Counted from the stretch's first letter, positions 53,066-62,624 are shown. The stretch is 64,000 nucleotides of DNA from Acholeplasma laidlawii (GCF_015709225.1 NZ_JADNRS010000050.1:19605-83604), one strand, 5' to 3'. Numbers and translations: made by a program. Notes: generated from the sequence alone by a model not told the origin.

Positions 53066-53094
53066 TTGAAAAAACTATTTAATTTTGTTATACT
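53066..53094 (+). promoter_or_regulatory. promoter of rpmG
   Basis: TTGAAA (53066-53071), a 17-base spacer and TATACT (53089-53094); SD GGAGGG at about 53110-53115. Confidence 0.7.
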
Positions 53095-53122
53095 TAATAT
53101 TGCAAGTTTGGAGGGATGATTC

Positions 53123-53272
53123 ATGCGTGAATTAGTAAAATTAGTTTGTACAGAATGTGGCGATGAGAACTATCACACAACTAAGAATAAAAAGACAACA
53201 CCAGATCGTTTGGAAATGAGTAAGTATTGCCCACGTACAAGAAAGTATACGCTTCATAGAGAAAAGAAATAA
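53123..53272 (+). CDS. rpmG: 50S ribosomal protein L33
   Basis: 49 residues. '[18 protein letters not shown]' and '[20 protein letters not shown]' are diagnostic for L33. The first zinc pair (CTEC, residues 9-12) is kept, but the second is CPRT, so only three of the four Cys ligands remain, a partial loss also seen in other Firmicutes L33 copies. SD GGAGGG precedes the ATG. Flanked by its own promoter and a short terminator. Confidence 0.95.
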   Translation: MRELVKLVCTECGDENYHTTKNKKTTPDRLEMSKYCPRTRKYTLHREKK

Positions 53273-53297
53273 ACTATCTTTAGTATAGTTTTTTTTC
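53271..53297 (+). terminator. rpmG terminator
   Basis: AAACTAT (53271-53277) with ATAGTTT (53285-53291) followed by T residues. It overlaps the rpmG stop codon. Confidence 0.65.
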
Positions 53298-53309
53298 TAT
53301 TTATAAGAT

Positions 53310-53933
53310 ATGATATATACATTTAACGGTAATGAATCATATGCTCATGCATACATGATTTGCAGATTTGGTCATTGTTTATTAATTGATCCTAACATAA
53401 ATTATGGAGGAATAGAGTCTAAATTAGGAGACCAGATACTTGATGGTATCCTACTTACACATGCTCATAGTGATCATACATCACTCATTCATCTATTTAA
53501 TGTGCCAATTTATGTGCACAGTGATGATGCAGCATTACTATTCGAAGATAAATATAATGGGTACTCAAAAGATAATCCAAGACCATATGTACGTAAACAA
53601 TTAAACATTCAAACGATTGAAGATCAAGAAAAAATCCCACTGGCAGATCATGAGGTGGTTGTTTTTCATACACCAGGACATACAAAAGGTTCTGTTTCGT
53701 TCTTATATCAAAAATATATATTTACAGGGGATACGCTTTTTAAAGAAAGTGTCGGTAGACATGATTTATATAGTGGTAATCTATTTGATCTAAAACGTAG
53801 TGTATTAAAGCTTATTGATGAACTAAATGATAATATGATCATTAAGCCAGGACATGATGATGCTTCAACCATAAGAAATGAACGTAAAAACAACCCATTT
53901 TATGTAAAATGGAAAAAACAAGGTAAAATATAA
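53310..53933 (+). CDS. metallo-beta-lactamase fold hydrolase (glyoxalase II-like)
   Basis: 207 residues. Metal-binding motifs: 'LLTHAHSDHTSLIHL' (HxHxDH), 'VFHTPGHTKGSVSFL', 'IFTGDTLFKESVGRHDL' and 'IIKPGHDDAST'. This resembles hydroxyacylglutathione hydrolase-like proteins such as YqgX. The thioester substrate is not established. No SD is visible before the ATG (53310); a TATAAG lies too close to be its -10, so the translation start signal is unclear. Confidence 0.88.
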   Translation: MIYTFNGNESYAHAYMICRFGHCLLIDPNINYGGIESKLGDQILDGILLTHAHSDHTSLIHLFNVPIYVHSDDAALLFEDKYNGYSKDNPRPYVRKQLNIQTIEDQEKIPLADHEVVVFHTPGHTKGSVSFLYQKYIFTGDTLFKESVGRHDLYSGNLFDLKRSVLKLIDELNDNMIIKPGHDDASTIRNERKNNPFYVKWKKQGKI

Positions 53934-53949
53934 TAAGAGGTTAAAATAT

Positions 53950-54693
53950 ATGATTATTTTATTTGATGTAGGTAATACGAGTATTTATACAGGTTTATCC
54001 AATGGTACACACATTGATGAGACATTTAGAATGAATACAGATATCCATAAATCACCGGATGAATATTTTGTCACATTAAAATCATTTATTGATCCAAGTG
54101 TCATTACTGGTGTTATTATTGGTTCAGTCGTACCGCTTGTCACACAAACTTTAATTGCATTAACTGAAAAATATTTAAAACTAAAACCAGTTGTTATTGA
54201 ACCAGGTACAAAAACTGGTATTTTTGTCAAAGCAGATAACCCTAGAGAAGTTGGTGCAGATTTAATCGCAAACGCTGCAGGTTTAGCTAACCCATATCCA
54301 ACACTGATTATAGATTTGGGTACTGCCAACAAATTTATCTATGCAAAAAACCAAATGATAACTGGTGTTATTATTGCACCAGGTCTTCAACTATCTATTC
54401 ATGCACTAGATGGTAATACCGCACTCCTACATGAAGTAGATATTAAAGTACCTAAAAAATATTTAGGTAACAATACCATTCACTGTATTCAATCAGGCGT
54501 TGTATATGGGACAATTGTTATGATTGAAGGTATGGTTGGCCGTATTAGAGAAGAGGTAGGCGAAGATTTTAATGTTATTATCACTGGTGGCCTATCTAGT
54601 TTAATCTTAGAACACATCAGGTTAGATATTAAGCAAGATAAAGAGCTTGTATTAAAAGGATTACTTAATATCTATAATAAAAATATAAAGTAA
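53950..54693 (+). CDS. coaX: type III pantothenate kinase
   Basis: 247 residues. The ASKHA-fold motif 'ILFDVGNTSIYTGL' at the N-terminus, 'NPREVGADLIANA' (pantothenate site) and 'LIIDLGTANKFIYA' identify CoaX, which starts coenzyme A synthesis and needs a monovalent cation. SD AAGAGG (53935-53940). The canonical DLGTAT reads DLGTAN here. Confidence 0.9.
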   Translation: MIILFDVGNTSIYTGLSNGTHIDETFRMNTDIHKSPDEYFVTLKSFIDPSVITGVIIGSVVPLVTQTLIALTEKYLKLKPVVIEPGTKTGIFVKADNPREVGADLIANAAGLANPYPTLIIDLGTANKFIYAKNQMITGVIIAPGLQLSIHALDGNTALLHEVDIKVPKKYLGNNTIHCIQSGVVYGTIVMIEGMVGRIREEVGEDFNVIITGGLSSLILEHIRLDIKQDKELVLKGLLNIYNKNIK

Positions 54694-54708
54694 TAGGGGA
54701 TATGAAAT

Positions 54709-56346
54709 ATGACTTACCAAGATAATTATAAGATTTGGTTAAATGAAAGTGCTTTATCAGAAGAAGAAAAACAAATACTACTGTCCATGGATGAAAAAGA
54801 AAAAGAAGAATCTTTTTACCAAGAATTAAGTTTTGGAACAGGTGGAATCAGAGGTATTTTAGGTTTAGGACCAAACCGTATTAATAAATATACGATTCAA
54901 CGTGTAACATTAGGATTTGCTAATTACTTAAAAAGTGAACATAAATTAAATGGTGTAGCTATTTCATATGATAATCGTCATGGTTCTTATGAATTTGCAT
55001 ACGAAGCTGCAAAAGTACTAGCATTTAATGGTATTAAATCATACATCTATAAAGCGCTAAGGCCTACCCCGATGCTAAGTTTTTTAGTAAGACACTTTAA
55101 AACTTCTGCAGGTATTATGTTAACAGCATCTCATAATCCAAAAGAATATAACGGATTTAAAGCATATAATGATACAGGTGCGCAGTTATCAACGGATGAA
55201 TCTAATAAAGTCATTGAAGAAATTAGTAAAATAGCATCACCGTTTCATATTGGTACACTGGATAATCACCTCATTCATTGGATTGGTGATGAAATTGATG
55301 ATATTTACTTAAATGAAGTAGAAAAAATAGCTGTAAGACATGATAAAAAAGACTTAAAAATCGTTTATTCACCACTACATGGAACTGGTGGTACAGTGAT
55401 ACCTAAACTGCTTCATAAGACAGGTTATACGGTTTATAGTGAACCAAATCAAATGAGGGTAGACCCTGAATTTAGTCATACGAAATCATCAAACCCAGAA
55501 GATCACATCGCTTATGAAAAAACGATTGATCTAGCTAGAAATAAAGATGCAGATGCAATCTTTATTACAGACCCAGATGCAGATAGATTAGGTGTTGCAT
55601 ATAAACTAGGTAATGGGTATCATATTTTAAATGGTAATCAAACTGCATCTATGATGTTATATTACATCCTAAGTGAAAAGAAACAACCTTCTGGAATTGT
55701 CTATACAACGGTTGTATCATCTCATTTACTTAAAGATATCGCGCACAAATATAACCAAAAGATTGGAGAAACTTTAACGGGTTTTAAATTTATTGGTGAA
55801 CAAGCAGAAAAAAATCAAGGTAAAATACCTTACATCTTCGGATGTGAAGAATCCTATGGTAGTTTAGTATCTGATTTTGTAAGAGATAAAGATGCTGTTC
55901 AAGCAGTATACTTATTAGCTGAAATACTAAATACTTTAAAATCTAGAAACCTTACTGTTAATGACTATTTAGACCAAATTTACCATACATTTGGCTATTA
56001 TCTAGAAGACACCATCAATTTAACTTTAAAAGGTATTGAAGGCTCTAAACGTATTATCCAAATCACAGACTATGTTAGATTACATGGTATCAAAATTGAT
56101 GGCTTTGAAGTTAAAAAACAAATTGACTTCAGTAAAGGTATGGTACATCCCCATGATATTGTATTACCACCATCTAATGTATTAAAGTTTGAAAGTAATC
56201 AAGGCTTTATAATCTTTAGACCAAGTGGTACTGAGCCTAAATTAAAGATTTATATTTCGGTTAAAACAACGAGTCACGCATCATCTAAACAAAAAATAAA
56301 TGATTTAAAAACATCCATTATGGCGTTTATAAATCAAATACAATAA
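54709..56346 (+). CDS. phosphoglucomutase / phosphomannomutase
   Basis: 545 residues. The catalytic phosphoserine loop 'TASHNPKEYNGFKAYN', the metal loop 'DPDADRLG', the sugar-binding 'GCEESYGS' and the phosphate-binding 'RPSGTEPKLKIY' are all intact. It interconverts hexose 1- and 6-phosphates; glucose-1-phosphate would feed the membrane glycolipids of Acholeplasma (inference). Length and N-terminal 'GTGGIRGILG' fit the PgcA type. Confidence 0.93.
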   Translation: MTYQDNYKIWLNESALSEEEKQILLSMDEKEKEESFYQELSFGTGGIRGILGLGPNRINKYTIQRVTLGFANYLKSEHKLNGVAISYDNRHGSYEFAYEAAKVLAFNGIKSYIYKALRPTPMLSFLVRHFKTSAGIMLTASHNPKEYNGFKAYNDTGAQLSTDESNKVIEEISKIASPFHIGTLDNHLIHWIGDEIDDIYLNEVEKIAVRHDKKDLKIVYSPLHGTGGTVIPKLLHKTGYTVYSEPNQMRVDPEFSHTKSSNPEDHIAYEKTIDLARNKDADAIFITDPDADRLGVAYKLGNGYHILNGNQTASMMLYYILSEKKQPSGIVYTTVVSSHLLKDIAHKYNQKIGETLTGFKFIGEQAEKNQGKIPYIFGCEESYGSLVSDFVRDKDAVQAVYLLAEILNTLKSRNLTVNDYLDQIYHTFGYYLEDTINLTLKGIEGSKRIIQITDYVRLHGIKIDGFEVKKQIDFSKGMVHPHDIVLPPSNVLKFESNQGFIIFRPSGTEPKLKIYISVKTTSHASSKQKINDLKTSIMAFINQIQ

Positions 56347-56358
56347 GGAGTGTTACAT

Positions 56359-57606
56359 ATGTTTAAGACACGTAGAATCAATTATTTAAATCAAGTTGAA
56401 ATGAATAGCTTAACTGTGTTGTATTCAGGACATGCACCACATTTATCAAATGATTCTTATTATCCTTTTATGGTAAATAAAAACTTTTGGTACTTAACTA
56501 ACATTGACCAGGCTGGTGCTGTTTTACTTATGGGTAAATCACCTCACTTGACAGATAGTTTTTTATTTATCAAGAAAATTGATCCAGTAGAGGCGTTATG
56601 GGTGGGTGCTTCCTTAAGTTTTGAAGAAGCAAGCAAATTATCAGGTATTCCATTATCTAATATTATGGATATCGCACAATTTGATAGTTTCTTTGCACAA
56701 CTTTTAACTCAAACCAGACGTGCACTATTTGGTACAGTGGACAAAGTATACTTTGACATTGAACGTCAAAGTCCAATGGATAATCCATTACTTGGTGAGA
56801 AAAAAGCAAGTGAATTTAGTAAAACATATCCGCACATTGATGTTAAAAATGCACAAGGTATCATCGCTGATTTAAGAAGTAGTAAAGATGGCAGTGAAGT
56901 TGCAGCAATCAAAGGTGCAATTCATGTATCTAATCTAGCAAATACTGCACTATTAAATGCACTTAAAACAGCTAGAAACGAAGCGGACCTTTATGCTGAA
57001 TTTAATTATGTATTAAATAAAAATCAAACTAAACCAAGTTTTAATGAAATTATCGCTAGCGGTAAAAATGGTACAATTCTTCACTATGAAAAAAATAATG
57101 ATACCATCCATAAAGATGATTTAGTCCTATTAGACTTAGGTGTTAGATATGAACAATACGCATCTGATATTACTAGAACTTATCCTGCAAGTGGAAAGTA
57201 TAGTCCACGCCAAAAAGAAGTTTATGAAGCAGTACTAAAGGTCAATAAAGACATCATTAACTGGGTTAAAGCGGGTGTTACTCAATTTGAATACAATCAA
57301 AAAGGTAAAGAACTCTTAACTCAAGCAGCTAAAGATTTAGGATTAATTAAAGAAGATGCTGAAATTATTAAATACTACTATCATGGATTAGGACATCCAC
57401 TTGGACTTGATGTGCATGATGTAGGAGATCCTACAAAGCCATTTAAAGTTGGTCAAGTCATTACTGTTGAACCAGGGCTTTATATTGCAGAAGAGGGTAT
57501 TGGTATCCGTATTGAAGATGATCTATTATTAACTGAAGAGGGCTGTATCAATTTATCAAGTGATATTATTAAAGAAGTTAAAGATATCGAAGCATTTATG
57601 AAATAA
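56359..57606 (+). CDS. M24 family aminopeptidase P-like metallopeptidase
   Basis: 415 residues. A creatinase-like N-domain precedes a pita-bread catalytic domain with metal ligands in 'LLDLGVRYEQYASDITRTYP' (two Asp), 'HGLGHPLGLDVHDVGD' (His), 'ITVEPGLYI' (Glu) and 'GIRIEDDLLL' (Glu). This is the Xaa-Pro aminopeptidase pattern. The ATG at 56359 is set by AAGGAG (56345-56350); the GTG at 56350 overlaps that SD. Ends before the hairpin at 57622. Confidence 0.92.
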   Translation: MFKTRRINYLNQVEMNSLTVLYSGHAPHLSNDSYYPFMVNKNFWYLTNIDQAGAVLLMGKSPHLTDSFLFIKKIDPVEALWVGASLSFEEASKLSGIPLSNIMDIAQFDSFFAQLLTQTRRALFGTVDKVYFDIERQSPMDNPLLGEKKASEFSKTYPHIDVKNAQGIIADLRSSKDGSEVAAIKGAIHVSNLANTALLNALKTARNEADLYAEFNYVLNKNQTKPSFNEIIASGKNGTILHYEKNNDTIHKDDLVLLDLGVRYEQYASDITRTYPASGKYSPRQKEVYEAVLKVNKDIINWVKAGVTQFEYNQKGKELLTQAAKDLGLIKEDAEIIKYYYHGLGHPLGLDVHDVGDPTKPFKVGQVITVEPGLYIAEEGIGIRIEDDLLLTEEGCINLSSDIIKEVKDIEAFMK

Positions 57607-57621
57607 AAGTCAAAAATAAGG

Positions 57622-57653
57622 AATCCTTCTACTATAAAGTAGGAGGATTTTTT
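57622..57653 (+). terminator. terminator-like hairpin whose 3' arm contains the next gene's SD
   Basis: AATCCTTCTAC (57622-57632), loop TATAAA, GTAGGAGGATT (57639-57649), one T-G pair, then T residues ending right at the ATG (57654). The SD AGGAGG is in the 3' arm. The design is the same as at 8801-8844. Confidence 0.7.
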
Positions 57654-58274
57654 ATGAAAACTAAATTTATTTGTTTATTATTGGTCGTACTTATCACATT
57701 AAGTACTCAAACTAGTTTTGGTTATGCTGATTTTCAAGATTTTACTAAAGTAGGCACAGATAAGATATTAGATGAGTTTACCTCATCAGATTATGATTAT
57801 GCCTATAAACAGTTAGGAAGTAATAAATTTGCAGGATGGAAACATCATTATGTCACAGAAAATTTGAAGGTTACCTATACATCTGAAACACTTTTTAGTT
57901 ATTATAACAACGGAAAATCACCAATCACATATAACTATAAGGCAAGTAAGAAGACGATAAGTTCATACACCTTAAAGGTTAGTGGTGGTGTGAAACTACA
58001 AACTCAAAAAGATAATAAAGTATTTGGTAGTGGTTTAACTGCTTCCTTAAATATGGACTATGTCTATGATAATAAAACAGAAGATGTGGAAACTTTTGAT
58101 ATTAAAGTATCCATAGAGCCAACTACACAGATGGTACTTTATCTATATGGGGAAGGAAAAATTACTAATGGGGTTGCTAAAAACTACTTATTTTGGATTG
58201 AAATCGCTAAAGGCGGATTTGAGATTTTTGTGGTTACAACCCACTATCAGCGATTAGAGATTACACCGATATGA
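57654..58274 (+). CDS. secreted beta-rich protein, unknown function
   Basis: 206 residues with a signal peptide ('KFICLLLVVLITLSTQTSFG', cleavage near residue 24). The mature part is polar and alternates hydrophobic and polar residues ('SYTLKVSGGVKLQTQKDN', 'LTASLNMDYVYDNKTEDVET', 'FDIKVSIEPTTQMVLYLYGE'), consistent with long amphipathic beta strands. The pattern recalls aerolysin/ETX-MTX2-type proteins, but I see no diagnostic motif. It overlaps the next gene by 4 bases. Confidence 0.72.
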   Translation: MKTKFICLLLVVLITLSTQTSFGYADFQDFTKVGTDKILDEFTSSDYDYAYKQLGSNKFAGWKHHYVTENLKVTYTSETLFSYYNNGKSPITYNYKASKKTISSYTLKVSGGVKLQTQKDNKVFGSGLTASLNMDYVYDNKTEDVETFDIKVSIEPTTQMVLYLYGEGKITNGVAKNYLFWIEIAKGGFEIFVVTTHYQRLEITPI

Positions 58275-59014
58275 AAAAGTACATTGTATTTAGCATCATT
58301 ATGATATCTCTAGTGGGTATACTTATATATTTAAATTTGCCAAAAAAAGGACTTGATGAAATATTAGTGGTACCAGAATCCCACTACATTTTATATGAAC
58401 AAGATAAAACAATTAGTATGAAGTATTTTTCTACTAAAAAAGATATATTAGATGAACGAATGATCTTAAGTACTTTCATATATAATGCGGATGAAACGAT
58501 TAAGTTTCAAATAGAAGCAGTGTATATTGATGCATATCACAACGAGCAGTATCAAGATAAAACATACTATGGATATGAACTCATCCTAACACTACCTGAA
58601 ATTGATGCAACCTACTTGATGGATAAGTTATATATTAAAATAAACTATAATCATGACATATATGAATTTTTTGTAGGTACACTTTATGTAGAATATCCAG
58701 AACAACAAGCAAATTATATCCACTGGTATGGCATCGAAGGAATTAAAGATGATTTACCAAGATTGTTTCAAATCATCGTTGATGTTTCTTTAAGAACTGA
58801 AATTGATAGTATTTATGTTGGCCCAGATGAAACACCATTTCATCTAGGTTTAGACAATATTATTATTCAAGTACTGTCAAATGATTATCTATTTAATACG
58901 ACTTTTGTAAAGATTATTACAAGTGAAGGTATAACTTATTTACCTAATTTTTCATATTTTGTAAATTATGAACTATTAAGTGCTAGATTGCATCATAACT
59001 ACGTTATTTATTGA
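58271..59014 (+). CDS. membrane-anchored extracellular protein, unknown function
   Basis: 247 residues. One N-terminal transmembrane/anchor helix ('YIVFSIIMISLVGILIYLNL', about 4-23), no lipobox Cys, then an acidic, Tyr-rich soluble domain ('YIDAYHNEQYQDKTYYGYEL'). No family recognised. The ATGA overlap with the secreted beta-rich gene makes these two a unit. The upstream hairpin should control both. Followed by the promoter of an ABC exporter operon. Confidence 0.7.
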   Translation: MKKYIVFSIIMISLVGILIYLNLPKKGLDEILVVPESHYILYEQDKTISMKYFSTKKDILDERMILSTFIYNADETIKFQIEAVYIDAYHNEQYQDKTYYGYELILTLPEIDATYLMDKLYIKINYNHDIYEFFVGTLYVEYPEQQANYIHWYGIEGIKDDLPRLFQIIVDVSLRTEIDSIYVGPDETPFHLGLDNIIIQVLSNDYLFNTTFVKIITSEGITYLPNFSYFVNYELLSARLHHNYVIY

Positions 59015-59021
59015 ATAATTA

Positions 59022-59030
59022 TGTTAAAAT
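59022..59030 (+). promoter_or_regulatory. extended -10 promoter of the second ABC exporter
   Basis: TGT-TAAAAT at 59022-59030, then the SD AGAGG at about 59038-59042 before the ATG at 59052. Confidence 0.45.
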
Positions 59031-59051
59031 AAATAACAGAGGTTATGTAAA

Positions 59052-60776
59052 ATGTTATTTATATTTAGAAAAATGGGCAAATATAAGGGTCAAGTGATTT
59101 ATTCACTTATTGTTAAGGCACTCGCTGCTGGAGCGGACTTATTATTGCCTTTTATATTGGCTTATATGATTGATGAACTTTTATTTGAAGTGACTACTTC
59201 AGATTATTGGTTACTCATATTTACTGGTATTGGTATGTTATTAATTGCACTAATAGGTTGGTTTTTTAATATATCAGCCAATAGATCCGCAGAAAAAGTG
59301 TCCAGCTTAACAGTTAGAGATGTCAGAAATGAACTCTTTTATAAAACTGAAAAGTTAAGCGCTTCTCAAGTTGATGAAATATCAACATCATCACTTATAT
59401 CAAGACTCACGTCAGATACTTATAATATTTTTCAAATGGTAGGATCCTTACAACGATTAGGTATTCGTGCACCAATGTTATTAATTGGTGGGATTATTAT
59501 GTCTGCGTTTATGGACCCACTTTTAACTTTAGTGATGATTGCGATGTTACCACTTATTTCTATTGTAGTCTGGCAATACTCTAAAAAAGGTCAACCACTT
59601 TATAAAGATATTCAAGTTCAAATGGATGAGATTATTAGAGTCTTAAGAGAAAATATTACAGGTGTACGTGTTGTACGTGCACTATCTATGACAGACTATG
59701 AGCAACAACGTTTTAATAACGAAAACAAAAAAGCAGTAGATAAAGAACTTATAGCTACAATGACTATGAACAAGATTAGCCCAATTATTAGTGTGGTAAT
59801 GAATGTTGGATTAGTGATTGTCCTTATCTTTGGTGCTTATAGAGTTGCTGATGGTACCACAAAGGTAGGTCAAATCTTAGCGTTAATTACTTACTTTACA
59901 ATCATATTAGGCTCGATGGCATCCTTAACACGTATCTTTATTAGAATGTCAAAGGCGGCTGCATCAGCAGAGCGTATAGTAGAAGTTCTTAATATGGAAA
60001 CTCAGATGGTTGATGGTAATTTACCGCTAGTAATCAATGATGAAGTCCATTTAGAATTTGATCATGTAGATTTTTCATATCAAGGTAAAGAATCTCATTT
60101 AGAAGATATTACATTTAAAATTTCTAAGGGACAAACATTAGGAATTATTGGTGCAACAGGTAGTGGTAAAACTACAATAATTAACTTGATTATGCGTTTT
60201 TATGATCCTCAAAAAGGTGTGATTAAAGTATTTGGAGAAGATATTAAAAATATCAACCGTGATGAATTACGTAGACATGTTGGTTTGGTCTTACAAAACG
60301 ACTCCGTATTTTCTGATACGATTCACGAAAATATCGCATTTTCAAGACCTAGTGTCGATTCAAATCAGGTCAAACTAGCAAAAGAAATTGCACAAGCAGA
60401 CTTTATTGATGATATACCAGAAACTTATAACTATGAAATTGCTCAACGTGGGACCAATATTTCAGGTGGACAACGTCAAAGGCTATTAATTGCCAGAGCG
60501 GTTGCCAGCAACCCTAAACTTTTAATATTAGATGATGCTTCATCGGCACTTGATTATAGAACGGATAAAGATTTAAGATTTGCTATTACAACACATCTAA
60601 AAGATACAACTAAGATTATTGTTGCTCAGCGTGTATCTTCTATAAAAGATGCAGATTTAATACTTATTATTGATAATGGTAGAATAGCGGCTCAAGGTAC
60701 ACACGATGAACTATTAAAGACAAATGAGATTTATCAATTACTTGTTAAACATCAATTAGGGGAGGGAATAGTATGA
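59052..60776 (+). CDS. ABC exporter half-transporter, degenerate-site subunit
   Basis: 574 residues, six transmembrane helices plus ATPase. Walker A is 'GATGSGKTT', signature 'ISGGQRQ', Walker B 'LLILDDASSALD' (Asp instead of catalytic Glu) and the switch-loop His is Gln ('VAQRVSSI'). This is the pattern of the degenerate partner in TM287/288- and LmrCD-type heterodimers. It overlaps the partner gene by 4 bases. Substrate unknown, probably hydrophobic compounds or lipids. Confidence 0.88.
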   Translation: MLFIFRKMGKYKGQVIYSLIVKALAAGADLLLPFILAYMIDELLFEVTTSDYWLLIFTGIGMLLIALIGWFFNISANRSAEKVSSLTVRDVRNELFYKTEKLSASQVDEISTSSLISRLTSDTYNIFQMVGSLQRLGIRAPMLLIGGIIMSAFMDPLLTLVMIAMLPLISIVVWQYSKKGQPLYKDIQVQMDEIIRVLRENITGVRVVRALSMTDYEQQRFNNENKKAVDKELIATMTMNKISPIISVVMNVGLVIVLIFGAYRVADGTTKVGQILALITYFTIILGSMASLTRIFIRMSKAAASAERIVEVLNMETQMVDGNLPLVINDEVHLEFDHVDFSYQGKESHLEDITFKISKGQTLGIIGATGSGKTTIINLIMRFYDPQKGVIKVFGEDIKNINRDELRRHVGLVLQNDSVFSDTIHENIAFSRPSVDSNQVKLAKEIAQADFIDDIPETYNYEIAQRGTNISGGQRQRLLIARAVASNPKLLILDDASSALDYRTDKDLRFAITTHLKDTTKIIVAQRVSSIKDADLILIIDNGRIAAQGTHDELLKTNEIYQLLVKHQLGEGIV

Positions 60777-62563
60777 ATCAGGGCGGACGTAAAGGTCGAA
60801 ACGATGGCTCAGATGTTGCTAAAGACAGAAAGAAAACCCTAAAAAGATTATGGTTTTATCTATCGTTTTATAAGAAAAGATTAGTTATAGGTGTTATCCT
60901 TACCGTATTTTCAAACGCTTTATCATTAATTGGACCTTACTTGACAGGTAAGATGATTAATGAGATGGTCGTAGTGAATAATGGACTAAATATTGATTTT
61001 AATGAAGTGTTTTTATTAGGTGGACTGATGATTTCATTTTACCTAACCTCGGCACTCATGAATTACATCTTAAGTGTTGCTTTAGTTAAAATGTCTCAAA
61101 GTGTTGTCTATAAACTTAGAACAGATTTATTTAATAAAATGACAACCGTTAGTGTTAATTACTTTGATACAAACCAAACAGGTGACATCATATCTCGCAT
61201 GAGTTATGATATTGACACGATTGCTGGATCACTTTCAAGTGATGCACTTAGTTTGATTACATCAACCATAACACTGGTTGTATCCTTTATTATGATGATT
61301 ATCGTATCTCCACTTTTACTACTTATATATTTTATTACCATACCTTTAAGTTTCTTATTAACAACCTTCTTGTCAAAAATCATTAAGAAGAAATTAAGAA
61401 TTAGAAATAAGAGTTTAGGGCAACTAAATGGTTACACAGAAGAAATGATTAGTGCTCAAAAAACCATTCAATCTTATGTTCAAGAAGACAATGTCTTTGA
61501 AAGATATAAGACGTTAAATGAAGATACTACAGAAAAGAGTTATGAGGCGGGATATTATTTAACAACTACCGGACCAAGTGTATTATTTATTAACAACTTT
61601 GGTACAGCCTTAGTTGGTACTGCAGGTGCCATATTGGTCTTATTTGGCCGTATTATGGTCGGTGACTTATCTGCATTTATGCTCTATTCTAAACGTTTTT
61701 CAGGACCAATTAATCATATGAGTAACTTAGTTGCAGATATTCAATCTGCACTTGCTGCTGCAGAACGTGTATTTTATGTACTTGATCAAGATGATGAGAC
61801 TAAAGATATCGTAGATAGTAAAGATTCAGGTATTACTGAAGGCCGAGTCACATTTGATGATGTAAGTTTTAGATATATAGAGGATAGACCAGTATTAGAA
61901 AATGTAAGTTTTGATGTAAAGCCTGGTCAAACAGTAGCAATTGTTGGACAAACTGGTGCTGGTAAAACGACACTAGTGAATTTACTGATGAGATTTTATG
62001 ATATTAATTCTGGTAAGATCTTAGTTGATGGTATACCAATTGAATCTTTTAATAGAAAATATTATAGACGTGCATTTTCAATGGTGTTACAAGATACATG
62101 GATTTTTAAAGGTACAGTACTGGATAATATCAAATATGGTAATGGTGATTGTTCATTTGAAGAGGTTGTAGAAGCTGCTAAAAAAGCACGTATACATCAC
62201 TATATTTCACATCTACCAAATGGTTATGACACAGTTTTATCAGATGAAGGTGTAAACATTTCAAAAGGACAAAAACAATTGATTGTTATAGCAAGAGCGA
62301 TGTTAAGTAAATCTCAAATGCTTATTCTAGATGAAGCTACATCGAATGTGGATACCTATACAGAGGTAAATATTCAAGAAGCGATGCTTAACTTAATGAA
62401 ACAAAAAACAACATTTGTGATTGCACATAGACTATCGACAATTAGAAATGCTGATATAATCTTACTAGTTGAAAAAGGCAATATCATTGAAAAAGGTACC
62501 CATGAGAGCTTAATGGAGCAAAAGGGTAAGTATCACGAACTCTTTATGTCACAATTTGCGTAA
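60773..62563 (+). CDS. ABC exporter half-transporter, catalytic-site partner
   Basis: 596 residues. A hydrophilic, Gly/Arg/Lys-rich N-terminal ~25 residues ('NQGGRKGRNDGSDVAKDRKK') precede six transmembrane helices. ATPase: Walker A 'GQTGAGKTT', signature altered to 'ISKGQKQ', Walker B 'MLILDEATSNVD' with catalytic Glu, switch 'IAHRLSTI'. Together with the upstream subunit it gives one competent and one degenerate ATP site. SD GGGGAGG near 60760. Confidence 0.88.
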   Translation: MNQGGRKGRNDGSDVAKDRKKTLKRLWFYLSFYKKRLVIGVILTVFSNALSLIGPYLTGKMINEMVVVNNGLNIDFNEVFLLGGLMISFYLTSALMNYILSVALVKMSQSVVYKLRTDLFNKMTTVSVNYFDTNQTGDIISRMSYDIDTIAGSLSSDALSLITSTITLVVSFIMMIIVSPLLLLIYFITIPLSFLLTTFLSKIIKKKLRIRNKSLGQLNGYTEEMISAQKTIQSYVQEDNVFERYKTLNEDTTEKSYEAGYYLTTTGPSVLFINNFGTALVGTAGAILVLFGRIMVGDLSAFMLYSKRFSGPINHMSNLVADIQSALAAAERVFYVLDQDDETKDIVDSKDSGITEGRVTFDDVSFRYIEDRPVLENVSFDVKPGQTVAIVGQTGAGKTTLVNLLMRFYDINSGKILVDGIPIESFNRKYYRRAFSMVLQDTWIFKGTVLDNIKYGNGDCSFEEVVEAAKKARIHHYISHLPNGYDTVLSDEGVNISKGQKQLIVIARAMLSKSQMLILDEATSNVDTYTEVNIQEAMLNLMKQKTTFVIAHRLSTIRNADIILLVEKGNIIEKGTHESLMEQKGKYHELFMSQFA

Positions 62564-62589
62564 ATTGGTATGAAAGATACAAAATATGT

Positions 62590-62618
62590 TTGACAAATGA
62601 GTGGATATTATATATAAT
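62590..62618 (+). promoter_or_regulatory. consensus promoter of infC-rpmI-rplT
   Basis: TTGACA (62590-62595), a 17-base spacer and TATAAT (62613-62618): a perfect sigma-A consensus, the best in the window. Confidence 0.9.
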
Positions 62619-62624
62619 AACTAC

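Noticed and set aside
53123..53272. L33 with a missing zinc ligand as an anomaly
   Set aside because: Loss of the second CxxC is common among Firmicutes L33 paralogues, so not novel.
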